A DNA stretch of 8,618 nucleotides from JBKPNX01 sp046732855 (GTDB taxonomy: Bacteria; Pseudomonadota; Alphaproteobacteria; Geminicoccales; Geminicoccaceae), in assembly GCA_046732855.1 (NCBI GenBank), contig JBKPNX010000195.1, forward strand, positions 1-8,618, given 5' to 3'. Below, in pieces: positions 7,087 to 8,618 of this stretch (its first letter is position 1; each line of letters starts with the position of its first letter). The notes below the pieces were generated by a model. The model was not told where the DNA came from and did no database searches. It saw only the letters and a list, made by a program, of their open reading frames with translations. The position numbers and the translations under genes were made by a program.

Positions 7087-7345
7087 GGCGGAGCTCCCTT
7101 ACGACGCCGGAAAAGGAGGGCAGCATTCCTCAAGCTTGCGAGGGCAACTGAGCATCTGATGGCGCACCGGTCGGACCGGGATCGATCCAAACCCGTCCAG
7201 TTTCCCGCGCAGCGAAGCGCGAAGCCCTGGTAGGGCGTCGATCCGCGGATCCCATCAGGGCCAGCGGCCGAAGGGCCGCAATCAAAGGCCGGATACATGG
7301 CTGCAACCGACCTCGGCCATCGGCGCTCAAAGGCTCTTGCAACGC
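7087..7345 (+). ncRNA. Candidate IS1111-type guide RNA (seekRNA/bridge RNA) region at the right end of the IS
   Basis: This ~260-base non-coding end follows the transposase and is rich in stems: CCGGTC/GACCGG around 7167-7179, CGCGC/GCGCG (7206-7210 with 7217-7221), GCCCTG/CAGGGC (7224-7229 with 7256-7261) enclosing GGG/CCC and the palindrome ATCCGCGGAT (7241-7250), and GCGGCC/GGCCGC (7264-7269 with 7274-7279) with a GAAG loop. IS1111 relatives produce their guide RNA from this position, on the transposase strand; it carries internal loops that pair with the element ends and the target. ATCCCATCAGGGC at 7249-7261 is complementary to 5965-5977 at the left boundary. The exact RNA ends and promoter cannot be read from sequence. 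Confidence 0.5.
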
Positions 7346-7353
7346 GGGGGCCG
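7344..7353 (+). repeat. Right subterminal inverted repeat of the IS
   Basis: GCGGGGGCCG, the exact inverse complement of 5981-5990. It ends about four bases before tail tube coding sequence resumes. Confidence 0.6.
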
Positions 7354-7356
7354 CGG

Positions 7357-7877
7357 CTGAAGCTGAGGCTGGTCGGCGTGCCGCCCTGGCTCGTGCCGAA
7401 CCGGGTCTCGCCCTGGGCGATGGCGTCGATGGTGGCGGCCGCCGGCCCGGAGCGGGTGAACTCCAGCGCGATCGAGTTGAGCTTGACGCCCGCGTGGCGA
7501 AAGAACGCTGGCACCTTCGGCATATCGACCCCGATCGTATAGCTCGGGAGGTCATCGCCGCCGGAGGCGAACTCGTGGTCCCAGCTGCCATCGAGGTTGT
7601 CGGTCGTGTCCGGATCGCCGAACAGGCCGGTGAGCCACAGGCCCAGGTAGCGCGGGTCGACCGGCACGACGATGTCGCCCTCGTCGTTGATCACGTCCTG
7701 AAGCGGCGCCAATGGATCGCGCCCCTGACCCAGAACCGGATAATCGATCAGGCCCTGCTCGCTGCCGAGATTGCAGCGGTTGAAGGGCATGCGGATGTAA
7801 TTGCCGGTCGCCGCCTGACCGTAGACCGTCTCGCGCCTCATGAGCAGATGCGCGCTCGAACCATAGGCTCGCGCCAT
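7357..7877 (-). pseudogene. Phage tail tube protein, N-terminal fragment, interrupted by the IS
   Basis: From ATG 7877 leftward the gene encodes MARAYGSSAHLLMRRETVYG, then PFNRCNLGSEQGLIDYPVLG, the stretch VPVDPRYLGLWLTGLFGDP, and NSIALEFTRSGPAAATIDAI down to GGTPTSLSF, where homology stops at the IS right end; about 173 residues. This is the N-terminal part of the tail tube protein of siphovirus-like prophages, which polymerises into the tube below the head. AGGAG lies six bases before the start, so translation would begin normally. The frame then continues through IS sequence to 7062 and would give a 271-residue chimera. The gene follows the tail-terminator-like gene by 27 bases in the same direction, the usual order. 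The remaining part is at 5973-5601. Confidence 0.85.
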
Positions 7878-7904
7878 TGTGGTCTCCTGCGGATGTTCGA
7901 GTAA

Positions 7905-8342
7905 TCAGGCGAGGGGTGTGTCGGTCTCGTAGTCGACGGTCACGGTAAGCGTCACGACCTTGATCGCCGGCACGCCGGTGACCGCCTCGATGCTCGTCTC
8001 GGGCCGGCCGTAGGTCAGGCCGAAGGCGAGGCCGCCGAGGGGCGGGTCGGCTTCGAGCGCAATGCCGATCTGCTGGAGGAGAGCATCGAACGCAGCATCA
8101 CGCGCGGCGGCATCGCCCTCCTCGACGTAGGCCTCGATCTCAACCGCATGCTGGTAGTAGGCATCCCCGAATGCACCGAGCGCCTGCTCCGGCTCGCCGG
8201 GATCACCGTCGCGCAGGATGACCAGCCCACCGTCCGGGATCTTCTCGGGCAGCACGCTGTTGTGCGCGACGACGGCATCCGGAATCGTCTCGAGCAGAGC
8301 CTCGAGCGCCTCCAGCACCTGCTCGGCCTTGCTCGCCGGCAT
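7905..8342 (-). CDS. Phage tail terminator-like protein (often mislabelled acyl-CoA transferase)
   Basis: An intact 145-residue acidic protein starting at ATG 8342. Features are a helical start (KAEQVLEALEALLETIP), VAHNSVLPEKIPDGGLVILR DGDPGEPE, a central beta-strand region QHAVEIEAYVEE, a helix with RDAAFDALLQQIGIALEAD, GGLAFGLTYGRPE and a closing beta segment VVTLTVTVDYETDTPLA. From memory, this layout is that of small prophage proteins next to the tail tube gene, thought to cap the tail tube at the head-tail junction; database names such as acyl-CoA transferase are probably mislabels. It starts three bases after the stop of the DUF6441-like gene and ends 27 bases before the tail tube start, a compact operon. 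No damage is seen. The functional call rests mainly on position and family memory. Confidence 0.75.
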   Translation of the reverse strand: MPASKAEQVLEALEALLETIPDAVVAHNSVLPEKIPDGGLVILRDGDPGEPEQALGAFGDAYYQHAVEIEAYVEEGDAAARDAAFDALLQQIGIALEADPPLGGLAFGLTYGRPETSIEAVTGVPAIKVVTLTVTVDYETDTPLA

Positions 8343-8345
8343 CGA

Positions 8346-8618
8346 TCACTCCGATCGCAGCTGCTGCTCGATCAGCGCCGGGAGCTGCGCCGACCAATGC
8401 TCGGCCACCCGCGCCACGTCGAGCCGCTTCGACAGCTTCACCTGCGGCACGAGCAGGAACATCACGACGGTGGTCAGACCCTGGCCGCGGCGCCGGGCGC
8501 GCTCGGTCGCACGCTGGAAGCCTCGGAGTTCTCCGGTTTGCCTGCTGAACGAGCCGCGCAAGCCGTCCACCACCAGGAGGGACGGTCCGGCTGAGCCGAA
8601 GGGGCGCCTCGCGTTCGA
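8346..8618 (-). CDS. DUF6441-like phage protein, C-terminal part, cut by the window edge
   Basis: The minus-strand frame is open from the right edge and ends at the TGA at 8348-8346; about 90 residues are present, including LLVVDGLRGSFSRQTGELRG, a basic stretch ATERARRRGQGLTTVVMFLL VPQVKLSKRLDV and the end WSAQLPALIEQQLRSE. This matches what I recall of the DUF6441 family, a prophage structural-module protein of unknown exact role encoded just upstream of the tail terminator. A GTG at 8573 exists, but the coding pattern continues upstream to the edge, so the true start is outside the window. The next gene starts three bases later, implying co-transcription and coupled translation. Confidence 0.72.
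   Translation of the reverse strand, partial: SNARRPFGSAGPSLLVVDGLRGSFSRQTGELRGFQRATERARRRGQGLTTVVMFLLVPQVKLSKRLDVARVAEHWSAQLPALIEQQLRSE

Larger units (their letters stand above)
5974..7357 (+). mobile_element. IS110-family insertion sequence, IS1111-like, inserted in the tail tube gene
   Basis: An element of about 1.38 kb with one transposase gene. Its edges are set by the points where tail tube homology stops on each side (about 5973 and 7357), uncertain by several bases. CGGCCCCCGC at 5981-5990 recurs inverted as GCGGGGGCCG at 7344-7353, several bases inside each edge; subterminal inverted repeats are a mark of the IS1111 subgroup, while plain IS110 members lack them. The left non-coding end is short (about 78 bases) and the right one long (about 270), again as in IS1111 members, which carry their guide RNA at the right end. 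No target duplication is evident, as expected for a family that moves through a circular intermediate. Confidence 0.85.

Noticed and set aside
5965..7261. The 13-base inverted match (5965-5977 with 7249-7261) as the terminal repeats of the IS
   Set aside because: Bases 5965-5970 still encode tail tube residues, and tail tube homology on the right resumes only near 7357, about 95 bases beyond 7261. The subterminal pair 5981-5990/7344-7353 fits the boundaries better.
7494..7904. Plus-strand open frame of 136 codons
   Set aside because: It is antisense to the tail tube N-terminal fragment, which has a ribosome binding site, family motifs and operon context.

Overview
The window is high-G+C DNA that reads as an alphaproteobacterial chromosome. 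The GroEL tail ends in a Gly/Met repeat, and the protein families present (zinc-ribbon metallopeptidase, LpxL/HtrB-type acyltransferase, RhlE-type helicase, a prophage module with a DUF6441-like gene) are common in Alphaproteobacteria. I cannot place the genus from the sequence alone.

Left part (1-4200): the C-terminal half of groEL with its terminator; a possible 32-codon ORF overlapping the next start; a zinc-ribbon/HEVGH metallopeptidase gene readable over its full length but broken by five single-base indels; a spacer with an A+T-rich stretch and hairpins; a short hypothetical gene; about 290 bases with nothing recognisable; and an apparently intact lauroyl/lipid A acyltransferase-family gene.

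Middle part (4200-5600): a stretch of gene remnants. On the minus strand is the tail of a branched-chain-amino-acid-type ABC ATPase. On the plus strand are the tail of a front-end fatty acid desaturase, a DEAD-box RNA helicase fused from its first ~35 residues and its last third, and a shortened, truncated rpsU (ribosomal protein S21).

Right part (5600-8618): a prophage tail module on the minus strand. Reading right to left it holds a DUF6441-like protein (cut by the window edge), a tail-terminator-like protein and a tail tube protein. The tail tube gene is split by an IS110-family element that looks like the IS1111 subgroup (about 5974-7357, transposase 6052-7086 on the plus strand). Its 3' end is lost where it abuts the rpsU remnant. 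The element has a short left non-coding end and a long, hairpin-rich right non-coding end (7087-7345), the expected place for an IS1111-type guide RNA (seekRNA/bridge RNA). One arm of a hairpin there is perfectly complementary over 13 bases to the left element/phage boundary.

The most interesting points are this putative guide RNA, a hairpin at the left IS end that could hide the transposase ribosome binding site, and the unusual density of broken genes. Some of the breaks, especially the five one-base indels, could be sequencing error rather than biology.
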